Origin: Dendrophyllia cribrosa
Lineage: Eukaryota; Cnidaria; Anthozoa; Scleractinia; Dendrophylliidae
Reading direction: 5' to 3'
DNA length: 64,000 nucleotides
NCBI GenBank assembly: GCA_024195265.1
Contig: JAJLRJ010000003.1
Span: forward strand, 31,162,143 to 31,226,142
A program made the position numbers and the translations under genes. Below, piece after piece: positions 62,430 through 64,000 of this stretch; the stretch's first letter is position 1; every line of letters begins with the position of its first letter. The notes beneath the pieces were generated by a model. It had not been told where the DNA came from and did no database searches. It was given only the letters and a program-made list of their open reading frames with translations.

Positions 62430-64000
62430 TCGTCTTAGCCTAGTACCTCAGTTTCATGAATTCATTCAGCTACTGTTGAAAAGGGCTATGTCGCGAGATA
62501 TGTCATGCAGGCAAAAACGTCGGGCCGTCATCAAACAAATTCACGCTATCGCCGTGGAATCGGGCAAAATCCTGCCATGCTGTGTACTCCGAAAGGTCTC
62601 AGATTTTTCCGACATATAAATAGTATATTTGTCTTGATTTCATTTCGGTTATTTCTCCGATTCTGAAATCATACCCTCAGTACATGTACCAATACCGGAA
62701 CCGGAAATGAGAAATTTCGACGTTTAAGTCACGCAACATTCAACGTGAAATTTCGCAAGATTTTTCGGATAAAATTACAACTACCAATTGGGTTATTCCA
62801 GAAAAAATCCACACCCCCCGACGGATGGCATGCTGGAAATTCGCGCGGGAGGGGGGGTTTGAGGGCTGACGGGAGGGGGGTCTGGACCTAAAAATCATTC
62901 CTCAGGGGTCGATTTTTTTAAAATGATTTGAAGAGAACACTTTGTGTTCAAAGCAATTAGTTAAGGTTTAACTTCGTCGGTTCCACATTATTCATAGAGA
63001 ATAAACCGGATGAAAGGGAGAAAATACAACTCAAATATGGAGAAAGTCAGTGGTTAACGTAACCGGAAGCGTGCTTCGGTACCTTGCAACAAAGCTCGTG
63101 TCCGAGTTCTTGCCAGCAACAAATTGTCAGGGAAAGGTTAAAAAGTATCAGCCGATTTGAAAAAGGACAAAAGATTTTTGACAAAAACAATCAATGTACC
63201 GTTATGCAAGTACGCATTGTTTTCTATTTGTAGAATTGTTTCAGCTTGCTTTCGTGCACGTTCCCTGTAATCTGATATAAGCTTTATACGGCTTACGCAA
63301 ATGTCCAAACTTTTATGCCGCTCTTCCTAGTGTACTATTTAGTTGATGCGTTAAACCTTGAAGGAAATATAAAATAATTGGAAGAAGCTTTCCAATTTAA
63401 TACTTAAAGGCAAATTGCGATCAAACTTGTTCGAATGTTTTCTTCGTGAAGCCAATAATCACGGTAAAGGCGCTAGTAAATATAATTAAATTAAATAGCG
63501 CTTTCTGAATTTGTTTGCTTTCAAGATTTTTTTGATTCGCGTATTACATTATGTGAATCATTCTTACGGATAAGAATGGCATTCTATATACACAGGAAAA
63601 GTCGGAAATTTTAGAAAACACTAGATGTAATAAAAATAGGTTGCTGAATTTAAATAATATTTTGTGATGTTTACAATATTTCGCAGACACAAGCGCTCGG
63701 CGCGCAATTAGGATAAATGTCATAAATAAATCGCCAAGCCTTCCGGAAGCAGAAAATCACTGAATTCTGACAAGTGTAAGACATTTTCATTCAAGGAAAT
63801 ATGACTTTCATTCAAAAGTTTTGACCTTAAGAAAAAATGTTTTGGATTCATGATCATGAAAAAGCTGGGTGCGATCAAATTACATTTTACACAAAATTTG
63901 CATGAAACAAAATTGTGTATTTGCGACAACACTTTGAAGAAACTGTGAAGCCTGGAAAAAATTAAAACATACCAAAATCAAAGCAGTTATTTAAGGAACT
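62430..64000. other. Intron or intergenic sequence to the window end
   Basis: Presumably intronic for the gene at 60346-62040. A G-rich, pyrimidine-asymmetric block lies at 62850-62885. The frame at 63720-63932 (minus, 70 codons) is AT-driven with no recognisable domain. I see no exon that splices in phase to 62040. Confidence 0.35.

Noticed and set aside
63720..63932. Upstream exon of the coiled-coil gene
   Set aside because: The 70-codon frame has no coiled-coil pattern and no donor in phase with the acceptor at 62041.
1..64000. Ribosomal RNA, bacterial operons or prophage
   Set aside because: No rRNA-like segments, no Shine-Dalgarno-led operon structure; spliced genes and TE content indicate a eukaryote.

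Overview
The window reads as a piece of an invertebrate animal genome, most likely an anthozoan cnidarian such as a stony coral. It has sparse spliced genes with GT-AG introns, very dense DNA-transposon debris, many poly(G/C) tracts, and host proteins of metazoan type (tyrosylprotein sulfotransferase, DHHC palmitoyltransferase, a Suppressor-APC-like coiled-coil protein). The taxon is an inference from repeat and gene style; no marker gene proves it.

Region by region. 1-9.9 kb has no host gene I can support. It holds a LINE reverse-transcriptase 3' end joined to a near-perfect 599 bp palindrome, an acidic orphan ORF, and two TA-flanked elements filled with 85 bp and ~105 bp minisatellites. 9.9-22.8 kb and 26.0-38.8 kb are two copies of one tandem duplication. 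Each carries, on the minus strand, a secreted parallel beta-helix protein gene with an Fn3-like C-terminal domain. Copy A is intact in two exons (769 aa). Copy B has lost the 3' end of exon 1 and its splice donor. The copies differ by many transposon insertions, so each copy gives a pre-insertion reference for the other. On this basis I delimit a 3.5 kb TIR element with a nested TTAA element, a 9-bp-TSD element, an 8-bp-TSD hAT-like MITE, a TAA-TSD Harbinger-like MITE, two Helitron-like insertions, a LINE 3' end and a nested 6.5 kb composite insertion. 38.8-50 kb holds three minus-strand loci: a single-exon DHHC palmitoyltransferase, a frameshifted Crypton-type tyrosine recombinase, and a complete two-exon TPST. 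53,354-58,469 is a complete 5.1 kb DNA transposon. Its inverted termini are arrays of a ~21 bp repeat. It encodes a DDE integrase on the plus strand and, convergently, a two-exon protein ending in a HECT ubiquitin-ligase domain with the catalytic Cys context intact. 60.3-62.0 kb holds the last four exons of a minus-strand coiled-coil gene that runs out of the window.

The most notable object is the integrase plus HECT transposon: an integrating enzyme and a putative ubiquitin ligase packaged together between matching termini, both with long open frames. The beta-helix pair is the main host story: a recent tandem duplication followed by disruption of one copy by repeat activity.
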